Positions 47,053 through 58,481 of a stretch of 64,000 nt of DNA are shown one piece after another. The first letter of the stretch is position 1; the number at the start of each line of letters is the position of its first letter. A model generated the notes under the pieces. The model worked only from the letters and a program-made list of their open reading frames with translations, was not told the origin of the DNA and searched no databases. Origin of the DNA: Stomorhina lunata (lineage: Eukaryota > Arthropoda > Insecta > Diptera > Rhiniidae); the NCBI GenBank assembly GCA_933228675.1, contig OW121743.1, positions 83,824,759 to 83,888,758 of the forward strand, in the 5' to 3' direction. The position numbers were made by a program, and so were the translations under genes.

Positions 47053-48904
47053 TATCTAGTTAAAACTAAAAATATTAACCCTTTCGTGATCAACAGGGAC
47101 CAAAATGACCACAAAAAATTAAATCATTTTTTAATCTTTTAATTTCTACGTAATAGACAAAAAAATTGTTTTTTCTTTAGACGTTACTCAATATTGTTTA
47201 ATTGAGTAGAAAAAGCCTTATCCTATCACCCTCGTACTTCTGCCTTTTAATATATGCAAATATCTTTAAGCAGACATAAATTGAAGACAAATGTAGAGAA
47301 GCAAACAAAAAAAGCAACCAAAGAAAACGACTCACAAAAAGAATATGACATTGAATAAATAATAAATAAAAAACGTAAAGAAAAATGAAAACAAGACTAT
47401 AACAAATTTGCCACTTTCCGGTATCCTTTAAATACGATATACAATACATATGTATAAATGTATAACTGAAATCCTATGATGATGGTTAAATGTTTGGGTC
47501 TGTGTATGATTAGGTGCGTATGTGAGCTGGTAAGACTAGGCTTAAGGAAATTATTAAATAGCTTAAATACAACAAAAAAAAAACATTTTCTGTATAAATT
47601 TGTTTATGTTTAAGACAAAATAGAATACAAAAAGTTAAAAAAAGGAAAATTAAAAGCTTATACATACTAAGGCGGAACCCCCATAGAAGGGACTAGAGTA
47701 AAGGAAAAACCAGCATTAATTTAATATATACATGTTTATCATATTATCCTTATTGTTTTTGTTTCCTTTATTTCTGATTCACACATTCATATAAAAATGT
47801 ACTTTTGTCATTTATTATAATAAATGTGTGATTATTTGTAGGCTTTAATTTTTTGTGTTTTCATTGAAGATGACTGCCACATATATTGATATAAATTAGG
47901 GGTGTTCAGCAAATGATTGAGGGGGAGGAAAGGTTGGAATTTTTAATAGGATAATAACGAAAATCAATTTTTATTAGGGAAAAACAGGTTTTAAATATAA
48001 AATTATATATTCTATTATACTCGAATTTTAAATTTTCCAAATTACAAAACTAGCTCTCAAGTAATTGCAGTGGTAAGCAATATACATATGTATATCAATG
48101 CAAGTGAAAGACCGAACTATTTTATTTTAAAATTTAAAATAACCAAGTTATGTTTTTATTTTGCTTAAAATCTTCGAACATAAATTTTTGGCAATATCTA
48201 ATTTTTAAATATACAAATTACAAACAAGCTTCCAAGTAATCCAAGCGGCAAGCAGTTCATATATCCTATTAGATAGAAGACTGTAACATATTTTCAAAAA
48301 CTATGATTTCTGTTTTATTTTCCTTAAATATTTTTGAGACATTACCAAAACAACTTCCAAGTAATGTGAAAGGTAAGCAGTTATTATTTAAATGTGGTTA
48401 AAAGCTTTAACTTCTTAAAAATATACCATTTTTTAAATATTTCTTAATTTAATTATAAACAGATTCAGTCTAATGTATTTTCTTACCAATTACTTACAAT
48501 ATGATTCTTACGTATGTACTTCAGTAATGCAAATTATACAAGTACTCGTACAAGTACGTATGTGTATGTAACATTAATGTTTAAGTGTTGTTTTCACAAG
48601 AAATTATGAATATTAAGAAGTTTGTTCATTTGTCTGAGTTCATGTTAAATTATAATCAGCAATTCCTTGAAGAGTTTGATTATACAGAAAAAGGAAATAA
48701 AGCAAAACCGGAAAACATTGCGAAAATTCATCATATTTCTTTTATTTTTGCCTCACTTTTATTGGGTGGTAGGAAAAGTTTGAGCGAGAAAAGAATTAAG
48801 ACTAAATAAGAGCGAGATAAGAAATAAGACTCTAATAACAGCTATAGACTAAAGTGTAGTCACAAGTCTATAGACTCATATCCTAATTCAAAAACGTTTT
48901 TTAA
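47053..48904. other. A+T-rich spacer between inverted group II arrays
   Basis: No gene recognised. The 74-codon frame 48585-48809 is the least repetitive open frame here, but it has no family signature, no visible splice context and no paralog in the window, so I leave it unannotated. Confidence 0.45.
48030..48382 (+). repeat. Three diverged copies of a 125-175-bp unit
   Basis: CAAGTAAT followed within about 10 bases by GGTAAGCA or GGCAAGCA occurs at 48059-48079, 48233-48254 and 48357-48380. Each is preceded by AAATTACAAA- or ACCAAAACAA-like sequence. Spacings are about 174 and 125 bp. This looks like an old tandem duplication. Confidence 0.45.
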
Positions 48905-50590
48905 TATTGTTTATCAAAAAATTTTCAATAGAAAATTCTTTCTATCAAAAAATTTTTTATAGAAAATTCTTTTTATCAACAAATTTTCTATAGAAAATTC
49001 TTTTTATCAAAAAATTTTCTATAGGAAATTTTTTTATCAAAAATTTTTCTATAGAAAATTTTTTTTATCAAAAATTTTTCTATAGAAATTTTTTTTTAAT
49101 CAAAAATTTTTCTAAAGAAAATTTTTTTTATCAAAAATTTTTCTATAAAAAATTGTTTTATCAAAAATGTCTCCATATTTTTTTAACAAAAAGTTTTCTA
49201 TTGAAATTTTTGTATCTAAAATATTTGTATCAAAAATTTTTCTATAGAATATTTTTTTTAACAAAAACTTTTCATTAGAAAATTTTTTTATCAAAATTTT
49301 TTCTATCGAAAATTTTTGTATCAAAAATTTTTCTATAGAAAATTTTGCTATCCAAAATTTTTCTATGGAAAATTTTTTTATCAAAAATTTTTCTATAGAA
49401 AAATTTGCTATCCAAAATTTTTCTATAGAAAAATTTGCTATCCAAAATTTTTCAATAGAAAATTTTGCTATCCAAAATTTTTCTATCCAAAATTTTTCTA
49501 TAGAAAATATTGTTATCCAACATTTTTCTATTGAAAATTTTTTATCAAAAATTTTTTTATATTTTTTTTATCAAAAATTTTTCTATTTCTTTTATCAAAA
49601 AATTTTCTATAGAAAATTCTTTCATCATAAATTTTTCTATTGAAAATTATTGTCTCAAAAATTTTTCTATAGAAAATATTTGTATCAAAAATTTTTCTAT
49701 AGAAAATATTTGTGCCAAAAATTTTTCTATTGAAAATTTTTTATCAAAAATTTTTCTATATTTTTTTATCAACAATTTTTCTATAAAAAATTTTTTTATC
49801 AAAAATTTGTCTATAGAAAATTTTTTCATCATAAATTTTTCTATGGAAAATTTTTGTATCAAAAATTTTTCTATAGAAAATATTTGTATCAAAAATTATT
49901 CTGCAGAAAATTTTTTTATCAAAAATTTTTCAATAGAAAATTTTTTTATCAAAAATTTTTCTATAAAAAATTTTGCTATCCAAAATTTTTGTATAGAAAA
50001 TTTTGCTATCCAAAATTTTTCTATAAAAAATTTTGCTATCTAAAATTTTTCTATAGAAAATTTTTTATTAAAAATGTTCCCATGGAAAATTTTTTATTAA
50101 AAATTTTTCTATAAAAAAAATTTTTAAAGTTTTGAAATTTGAGTTAACTTTTTTTGAATTTTTTATCAAAAATTTTTTTATTAAAAATTTTTCTACAGAA
50201 AATATTTTTATCAAAAATGTTTCTATAGAAAATTTTGTATCAATAAGTTTTCTATAGAAAATGTTTGTATCAAAAATTTTTCTATAAAAAATTTTTTTAT
50301 CAAAAATTTTTCTATAGAAAATTTTTTTATCAAAAATTTTTTTACTGAAAATTTTTTTAACCAAAAATTTTTTTATCGAAAATTTGTCTATAAATTATTC
50401 AAAATTTTTCTATAGAAAATTTGCTATCCAAAATTTTTCTATAGAAGATTTGAAAATTTTTTATATAAAAATATTTATATCGAAAAGTTTTACAGAGAAA
50501 TATTTTTATCGAAAAATTTTCTATAAAATATAATTTTTATCGAACAATTTTCTAAAGAAAAATATATTTATTCAGAATTTTTCTATCGAA
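48905..50590 (-). repeat. Group II satellite array, 30-bp monomer, reverse orientation
   Basis: About 55 monomers of 30 bp (TTTTTATCAAAAATTTTTCT then ATAGAAAA), the reverse complement of the GATAAAA-type monomers at 44.4-45.1 kb. A GCTATCCAAAATTTTTCTAT sub-variant is clustered at 49330-49510 and 49970-50045. Because 30 is divisible by three, frames stay open through the array on both strands and spell decapeptide repeats. These are not genes. Confidence 0.92.
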
Positions 50591-50940
50591 AACATCTAAA
50601 AAAATTGTTATTATTAGAATATATTTCTGTTTTGAGTAATATTCCCAATATTTACAAAAATATTCCCGATGTCTACAAATATAATAGTTTCATGGCAATA
50701 GTGTTCGAGATTATATTTTTTTGTACCCTAGAAACATGTGTTTTGTTGTTATAAATTTGATTTTGATTTGTTTCTCGCCTATTTTGTTTTTGTCTTTTCT
50801 TTAACCAACCAACTCTGCTAACATCCAAATTCCAACTGAATGATTTTAATACTCATTTTCACTAGTTTTATTATCGGTCGTGGCAGTTACGAAAATCAAA
50901 AAAAATCTTCGGCTATTGGTGGTATGGGCTGCCTACTCCT
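50591..50940 (+). repeat. Satellite boundary module, direct copy
   Basis: Long copy of the module at the right edge of the 30-bp array. It contains ATTCCCAATATTTACAAAAA, AACCAACCAACTCTGC, TCCAACTGAATGATTTTAAT, TACGAAAATCAAAAAAAATC and TCTTCGGCTATTGG. With 44026-44345 it forms an inverted pair enclosing two arrays. Confidence 0.85.
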
Positions 50941-52432
50941 GGTAATAAATGTTACATAATTAAAAATTAGTTTCTTCTAGTTCATTTAGAAATTTATCAG
51001 AAATCGTATTTTTTACAAAAATTTTCGTCTTACCAGAAAAGATTGAAAGGCAATAAAACCAGAAGTCATGCCCAAAAAGGCAAACAAAAATGTTTTGAGT
51101 CAAATATCTCTTAAACTATCAGAGATAATGTAGTACAGTAATCATGCCTTTTCTTAATGTTTTTAAGTAGTTTCCGAAAATTTTAAAATCTTTTGGATAG
51201 GACTAAATTGGTGAAAGGTACACTCACCCAAAAGTTTTACTTGCCTAAGGGATAAAAGTTTCCAATGTGCTTTGAGCCCAATGTGCTACAGATACATGCG
51301 TCCTCAAACGTTGTTCTAAAAGCCTAACTATTACTGATGATCTAATTTCGTCAAAGGCCGTCCAGTAGTTTAGAAACTGTAGAGTTAATACCAAAAAAAA
51401 CCTTATTTGCACAACTGCACTGTAGTATATATAGCTACCGTAAAAGCTCTACTAAACTAATAAACCAGTTCCGAAAAAAACCTATTGTTTTGTATTCAAT
51501 GGTTTAAAACTTTGTCGAATTCTAGTTATTCAAAACACCGAGCAACTCTTATGTTATAAAAATATATCGACAGACATAGTAAAATGGTGTGAGGTGTAGA
51601 ACTAATATTTCTTAGTGTTACAAACATTATCACAAACCCAATGTACCCTTCCTTTCTATATTTGTATATGTTGAGAAGGTATGTGTAGGCTATAATAAAT
51701 TGAAACAAATAAGCGTTTGCCATTTTCTTCCTGCATTACAACATATTTTACTGCCTCCTTTAATATTTCATTTGAAATGGAAAAAATGTCACAATAATGA
51801 AATACATATATAATTTTTCTTGAAATTATAAATATAAAAGTATTTGTACCTACTTTCTTTTTTCCTTTCTTAAACAAATTGTAAAGAAAACTTGTTTATT
51901 AACACATACATACATAAGTATCAAAAAAATGTGGTTACCCTTATATGAATGTGTATGCGAAGAAGCTTTTTCGCAGCAGAATTTTTAATTAAGTAAAACC
52001 ACAAGAAATTACTACTTAAGTTTTTATTCGTAAGAAAAAGCTTAATGGTTTTATTCAAAGAGCAAAAAAAAGTACTTTAGGGAAATTATTTTTAAAAATG
52101 TACACAAATGCATAATTGTGAGTCTTTTTTTTTTGTTTTTTTGTATATTCTGTGATGAAAAGGAAGTGTTTAAAAGGAGTTGAGATGGTAAAGTTTAATA
52201 TAAAGGATGAGGGTGTCAAAACTAATATAAAAGAATATTGGATTAAGTAATTAAGACATAAGGAATTTGTAATGTGTGATGTGGCTTTAAGAATGAAGGA
52301 ATTTAAAAAGATATTTTTTAAAAAAGTTGTGAAAGTTCAATTATATTTAAATAGTTGGAAAAATTCGAAGTGTTTATTTGCAAAAAAATTTAATTATTGT
52401 GGGATTCGCTATAAACAATATTGAAGAGAAAA
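50941..52432. other. A+T-rich DNA, no gene recognised
   Basis: Open frames at 51526-51877 (minus) overlap each other and have no recognisable domain. No repeat or transposon end was identified. Confidence 0.45.
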
Positions 52433-55370
52433 GAAATATTTCTTTTGAAAATTTTTCTATAGAAAAATATTTCTTTTGAAAATTTTTCTATAGAAAAATA
52501 TTTCTTTTGAAAATTTTTCTATAGAAAAATATTTCTATTGAAAATTTTTCTATAGAAAAATATTTCTCTTGAAAATTTTTCTATAGAAAATTATTTCTAT
52601 TGAAAATTTTTCTGTAGAAAAATATTTCTATTAAAAATTTTTCTGTAGAAAAATATTTCTATTGGAAATTTTTCTATAGAAAAATATTTCTATTGAAAAT
52701 TTTTCTATAGAAAAATATTTCTATCGAAAATTTTTCTATAGAAAAAAATTTCTATCGAAAATTGTTCTATAGAAAAAAATTTCTATCGAAAATTGTTCTA
52801 TAGAAAAAAATTTCTATCGAAAATTTTTCTATAGAAAAAAATTTCTATCGAAAATTTTTCTATAGAAAAAAATTTCTATCGAAAATTTTTCTATAGAAAA
52901 ATATTTCTATTGAAAATTTTTCTATAGAAAATATTTCTATTGAAAATTTTTCTCTAGAAAAATATATCTATTGAAAATTTTTCTCTAGAAAAATATTTCT
53001 ATTGAAAACTTTTCTATAGAAAAATATTTCTATTGAAAAATTTTTTATAGAAAAATATTTCTATTGAAAATTTTTCTATAAAAAATTATTCCAATTGAAC
53101 ATTTTTTTTATAGAAAAATATTTCTATTGAAATTTTCTCTATAAAAAAAAATTTCTATTGAAAATTTTTCTATAGAAAAATATTTCTTTCAAAAGTTTTT
53201 ATAGAAAAGAAAAATATTTATATCAAAAACTTTTTTATAGAAAAATATTTCTATCTAAATTTTTCTATAGAAAAATATTTCTATCGAAAATTTTTTTATA
53301 GAAAAACATTTCTATTGAAAATTTTTTTAAAGAAAAATATCTCTATTGAAATTTTTTCTATAGAAAAATATTTCTATTGAAAATTTTTCTATTGAAAAAT
53401 ATTTTTCTATAGAAAAATATTTATTTCAAAAGTTTTTATAGAAAAGTATTTCTTTCGAAAATTGTTCTCTAAAACAATATTTCTATCGAAAATTTTTTTC
53501 TAGAAAAATATTTCTATTGAAAATTTTTTTTCTAAAAAAATATTTCTATTGAAATTTTTTTTTATAGAAAAATTTTTATATTGAAAGTTTTTCTATAGAA
53601 AAATTTTTATATTGAAACTTTTCTATAGAAAAATGTATGTATAGAAAATTTTTCTATAGAAAAATTTTTATATTGAAGATTTTTCTATAGAAAAAATTTT
53701 ATATTGAAAATTTTTCTATAGAAAAATTTGTATATAGAAAATTTTTCTAAAGAAAACTTTTTATATTAAAAATTATTCTATAGAAAAACTGTTATATTGA
53801 AAATTTTTCTATGGAAAAATTTTTATATTGAAAATTTTTCTATAGAAAAATTTTTATATTGAAAATTTTTCTATAGAAAAATTTTTATATTGAAAATTTT
53901 TCTATAGAAAAATTTTTATATTGAAAATTTTTCTACAGAAAAATTTTTATATTGAAAATTTTACTAAAAAAAAAATTATATTGAAAATTTTTCTATAGAA
54001 AAATATTTCTATCGGAAATTTTTTTCTGGAAAAATATTTCTATTGAAAATTTTTCTATAGAAAAATTTTTATATAGAAAATTTTTCTAAAGAAAAATTTT
54101 GATATTAAAAATTATTCTATAGAAAAACTGTTATATTGAAAATTTTTCTATAGAAAAATTGTTATATTGAAAATTTTTCTATAGAAAAATTGTTATATTG
54201 AACATTTTTCTATAGAAAAATTTTTATATTGAAAATTTTTCTATAGAAAAAATTTTATATTGAAAATTTTTCTATAGAAAAATTTTTATATAGAAAATTT
54301 TTCTAAAGAAAAATTTTTATATTAAAAATTATTCTATAGAAAAACTGTTTTATTGAAAATTTTTCTATAGAAAAATTGTTATATTGAAAATTTTTCTATA
54401 GAAAAATTGTTATATTGAACATTTTTCTATGGAAAAATTTTTATATTGAAAATTTTTCTATAGAAAAATTTTTATATTGAAAATTTTTCTATAGAAAAAT
54501 TTTTATATTGAAAATTTTTCTACAGAAAAATTTTTATATTGAAAATTTTACTAAAAAAAAAATAATATTGAAAATTTTTCTATAGAAAAATATTTCTATC
54601 GGAAATTTTTTTCTGGAAAAATATTTCTATTGAAAATTTTTCTATAGAAAAAAAATTGTAATTGAAAATTTTTTTATAGAAAAATATTTCTTTTGGAAAT
54701 TTTTTTATAGAAAAATATTTCTTTTGAAAATTTTTCTCTAGAAAAGTATTTCTGTCGAAAAATTTTTCTCTAAAAAAATATTTCTATCCAAAATTTTTCT
54801 AGAAAAATATTTAAATAGAAAATTTTTCTCTAAAAAAATATTTCTATCGAAAATTTTGCTCTAGAAAAATATTTCTATTGAAAATTTTTCTATAGTAAAA
54901 TATTTTTCTATAGAAAAATATTTCTATTGAAAATTTTTCTATAGAAAAATATTTCTATCGAATATTTTTCTCAAGAAAAATATTTCTATCGAAAATTTTT
55001 CTCTAGAAAAATATTTCTAACGAAAATTTTCCTGTAGAACAATAATTCTATAGAAAATTTTTCTCTCGAAAAGTATTTCACTCGAAAAAATATTTCTATT
55101 GTTTTTTTTTTCTCTAGAAAAATATTTTTATCGAAAATTATTCTATAGAAAAAAAATTTTATCGAAAATTTTGTATAGAAAAATAATTATATTGAAAATT
55201 TTTCTCTAGAAAAATATTTTTATCGAAAGTTTTCTCTAGAAAAATATTTCTATTGAAAATTTTTCTATAGAAAAATATTTTCATTGAAGATTTTTCTATA
55301 GAAAAATATTTCTATTGAAAATTTTTCTAAAGAAAAATATTTCTATTGAAAATTTTTAATAGAAAAATCT
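52433..55370 (+). repeat. Group II satellite array, 31-bp monomer with internal duplication
   Basis: About 95 monomers of 31 bp. Two interleaved types occur: AAAAATATTTCTATTGAAAA (edges) and AAAAATTTTTATATTGAAAA (53.57-54.55 kb), both followed by TTTTTCTATAG. A block of about 587 bp, 19 monomers, is duplicated: the odd sequence TTACTAAAAAAAA plus TATCGGAAATTTTTTTCTGG occurs near 53961-54030 and again near 54548-54615. The right fifth (54.7-55.1 kb) has TCTCTAGAAAA monomers. Confidence 0.92.
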
Positions 55371-55374
55371 ATGT

Positions 55375-55445
55375 TTTACGAGTTTATTGAGTGATCGTGA
55401 TATTTACGAAAATTACAAAAAGTCTTCGGCTCCTGGCAGGAGGCT
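55375..55445 (+). repeat. Satellite boundary module, short copy
   Basis: ACGAGTTTATTGAGTGATCG, then TATTTACGAAAATTACAAAA and GTCTTCGGCTCCTGGCAGG align to the distal 70 bases of the module at 50865-50935. This copy begins directly at the array edge, lacking the 270-bp inner part. Confidence 0.7.
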
Positions 55446-57436
55446 ATCGTCATGGATTACAATGATTTATATGAATATTACCCAATATACATTCTTCAAA
55501 ACATATAAATTAACCCTTAGAAGTCATTGCAGATTATTTGGGGTATTTTTGGTCTATATAACTCCTTAAGAAAGATTTTTAGTGTTTTTAAATTTTCAAG
55601 ATTAATGAGTTTGAATAAATTATTTAAAATTTCCATTTAAAATTTGAGCTTGTTAAGACCTTAATCTTTTTATAGCATTTGAAATATACAAATTCTAACA
55701 AGAAAATATATTTTTTGTATAAACATTTTTTAATATTAAAATTTTTCATTTTATTTATTTTCATTCTTTTTTTTTCTACTTGAAGCTTTTAGTATTTTGT
55801 TTTAACAATAAAACCATTTTGCATAAATTACACTCGTTTTTAGCAATTTCTTTGAGGAGAGCAGCAAAAACTACTACCTTTTTGTTGTATATTCGGTTTT
55901 TTTTAAGGAAATGTTGAAAATGTGCACCAAAAACATTTAAGCAGGAAAGAAATGATAAGAATGCAATAATAGCAAATAATAAATGCACCGTGAGCAGATG
56001 TTGCAATAAGAAAAACCCATAAAAAAGGAGATACCCAAACAATCCTTGGCCCCTTGACTATACATATACTAAGATACTGGTACTCATACTCTTAACTCTT
56101 GTTATGCAGAGCCACTAACAAGGAGTAATGCAAATATTTCAACAATGACATTTAGACATGAATAAATAAAATGAAATAAGAAAAGAAGATTTTATTCATC
56201 CGCCAGTTTTTGCTTTAACTAACAATAATCTAGAGTTATAGTGAAAGAAAAAAAGCATTGACTTTTTAGCCAAAAGAAGAAAATAATAACAATAAGGAAA
56301 TTGCTAAAGAAAAACCACAATAACCAACACCAACGAACTAACGAAGGAAAGCGAGAAAAAAGTTTTTGGTATAAGACAAGAGGAGAAAAATAAATAAAAG
56401 CTTGAATCTTTGAACAAAAACAACAAGTTCTCTCATAAAAATAAACACAAACAAAAAAAAAAGAAGGACAAATACTACTACCATTACAACTACTACCACT
56501 ACAATTACAACAGCCATTATAGTTGTGAAAGACAAGAAGTGGCTGTAAAAATCCAACTTCACTCTAACAAAATAAGCCATAAAACGGAAGTTACCAAAAC
56601 ACATACACAGACACCATTTACTAATACAACTACCACTGCTACTATTCGTATAGTAGTAAGAGTATACTACAACCTCTATGCCACGGCTAAATAGAAGTAG
56701 AAACTCAAGCAACTTTTAGCTAAAGGCAAAATCTTAAGTTAAGCTTCTCAGAAAAAAAAAAAAACAAAAAAACTAAATAAAATAATAAATAAGAATATGG
56801 ACCAACTTTTGGCTTTACGTAGCTTACTTCCTTATTTCTTGTTAAAACTACTAAAAAGAACTTTTTTTTTTGCAAAATATACAACTCCAAAAATTTACTA
56901 CAACGTCCTTTTCTAACAACAGCAAATCTTGAAAAGAAGTCAAATAGGAATCAGCACAATAATAGCAACAAAACGCATGACTGACTCATTCACAAATGAA
57001 AAGGATATAAAACTCTTACATTCCTTTGCTGTTCGCAGAAAAAAGAAAACAGGCGTTGAATTGTAGCCAAAGTGCAGTTGTTTTGTTAACACTTTAAATA
57101 ATACATTTTGAGACTGAGATAATGTAAACCATTTGCCATTTTTTCGACAATGGGTATGCATAAATATGTATATTGAAATGTCCTTTAAAAAAAGTAAACT
57201 GTTGTGACACAAAGTGGTTTGTATTCGGGTGATAAAATATTGGTAGGTATTAATATTTTGAATTTTGATATAATGAGGTTCACCCTAATGTGCCTACTAT
57301 TTGTTTTTCTTATAAAAGTAAAACTTCTGCGGTATCATTCCTAAAAGCAAATTCAAAGTAATTTTGCATTTTAACCGTATAGATCCACAAATCCTCAGAA
57401 CTAGCAGAACTAACTTTGAAATGTAAGTTTTGCATA
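55446..57436. other. A+T-rich DNA, low-complexity stretches, no gene recognised
   Basis: A run of ACTACT/ACTACC-type triplets (56470-56520, 56625-56670) creates long open frames on both strands, rich in Val on one strand and Tyr/Asn on the other. These are composition artefacts. Nothing else was recognised. Confidence 0.45.
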
Positions 57437-58070
57437 AAACAAGTCGGTCCATAGAATACCCTTCACAATGAAGGTCAAGGGTTTTCTTTTTCGTGTATAA
57501 ATTTTTTGCTAAATTTTGGCATCATACAAGCATTTTCTAAAAACTTTTATATTTAAGCTGTTTCCCTCGTTTGAACTTATATGAGAGCTGCATCCGATTC
57601 TATTTTTAGACTCATTGAAAGGGACCTTGGTTAGAGAAGTTTTACATAGCCTAATACTCAATAACAAGTGACCAGCTGAGTAAGGAGATGAATCGCCGTT
57701 TTTTTGAAAATTGATTTTTTTCAAGTGGGTCTGGGCGGGGATTGAACATGGGACCTCTGGTACGCTAGGGGGATGACTAACCTACTATACCACAGCGGTT
57801 CACATTTTACAATAATTATGTATGCAAAAATTTACGAGTGTTTTAGTGATTTTTGTCTCATTTAGTGCGTTTTGGCAGAAGAGTTTGTATAGGAGCTATG
57901 GTCAAATGTGGACCGATTTGAACAAAATTTCGTACAATGATTTTAGTTTACATAAGCAGTATCTGTTTATATTTTCATGAACAAATATTAATATTTGTGG
58001 CCAAAATATTAATTCCGGCAAGCAGGACCTATGTCGGGATTTTGACGAATTTCAATAGCCATCTTAATAA
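57437..58070 (+). mobile_element. DINE-1-like element with a SINE nested inside
   Basis: The forward terminus AAACAAGTCGGTCCATAGAA is shortened in the hairpin. It continues ATACCCTTCACAATGAAGGT, then TTGAACTTATATGAGAGCT, where a SINE interrupts. The element resumes AATTATGTATGCAAAAATTT, TTTTAGTGATTTTTGTCTCA and ATTCCGGCAAGCAGGACCTA, parallel to the copy at 58.48 kb. The 3' part from the microsatellite onward is missing. Confidence 0.72.
57586..57803 (-). mobile_element. tRNA-derived SINE, second copy, truncated
   Basis: Minus-strand copy of the 26.9 kb SINE. The A box TGGTATAGTAGG is at 57781-57792 and the B-box region TGTTCAATCCC at 57738-57748. The body carries the shared AACTTCTCTAACC and AGTCCCTTTCAA-type strings read on the minus strand. 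Relative to the first copy it lacks about 30 bp near the middle (the ACGCCGGCTCCGAACGGCG part) and the last 60-80 bp including the tail. It sits inside a DINE-1-like element, so it is younger than that element. Confidence 0.8.
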
Positions 58071-58224
58071 TATAAAACATTTAAGTTTTACAAAATTGTA
58101 ACTTATTGGTCAAAAGTTTCTTGATAGTAAAATAATTGAAATTAAACTAAATATTTTGACAAGCAAACGGATATGTTTAGATATCAAATTTTATTAAACT
58201 TTTTGCAAAATAAATTATGTTGAA

Positions 58225-58435
58225 AGGCCTTAAGGTATGTTACACAATATTTACTTAAAAGTTTGAGTTTTTGATCTACATCGAATGCAGCGATTTGGCC
58301 CCAGAATATGTTGAGTCTGTGGCCAAATTGTCACATTCGATTATTTAAATCATCCTAAAAGTATGCTACATAAATGTTTCTAAAATATCATATATTTCGA
58401 TCGATAACGATCTGCGGTTTGGCGACTGTTGTTTT
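58225..58435. repeat. Foldback-type inverted repeat cluster
   Basis: Arms related to GGCCAAATTNCAGCATTCGA lie in both orientations: TCGAATGCAGCGATTTGGCC at 58279-58298 (reverse), GGCCAAATTGTCACATTCGA at 58322-58341 (forward), and a reverse arm ending ATCTGCGGTTTGGC near 58424. The same arms form the element at 60.72-60.92 kb. This looks like a small palindromic MITE with part of a second copy. Confidence 0.6.
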
Positions 58436-58481
58436 CCTCTGGTATTTGCAAAGGGCAGTCTCCTAATATAATATTCATTAG

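Noticed and set aside
48585..48809. 74-codon frame in non-repetitive DNA as a small gene
   Set aside because: No recognisable domain, no supporting promoter or splice context; length is unremarkable for A+T-rich DNA.
49510..50043. 177-codon open frame with Phe/Ile/Asn/Glu repeats as a protein-coding gene
   Set aside because: It is the 30-bp satellite read in frame. Equivalent frames exist on the other strand and in neighbouring positions, and there is no unique sequence.
50865..50940. Conserved peptide (YENQKKSSA-like) in the boundary module suggesting a duplicated exon
   Set aside because: Two copies can be read in a similar frame, but the third has a 14-base homopolymer and frame changes. 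No splice sites or family were recognised.
56338..56712. 124-codon hydrophobic frame resembling a membrane protein
   Set aside because: Derived from ACT/ACC triplet-rich low-complexity DNA, open on both strands; hydrophobicity follows from composition.
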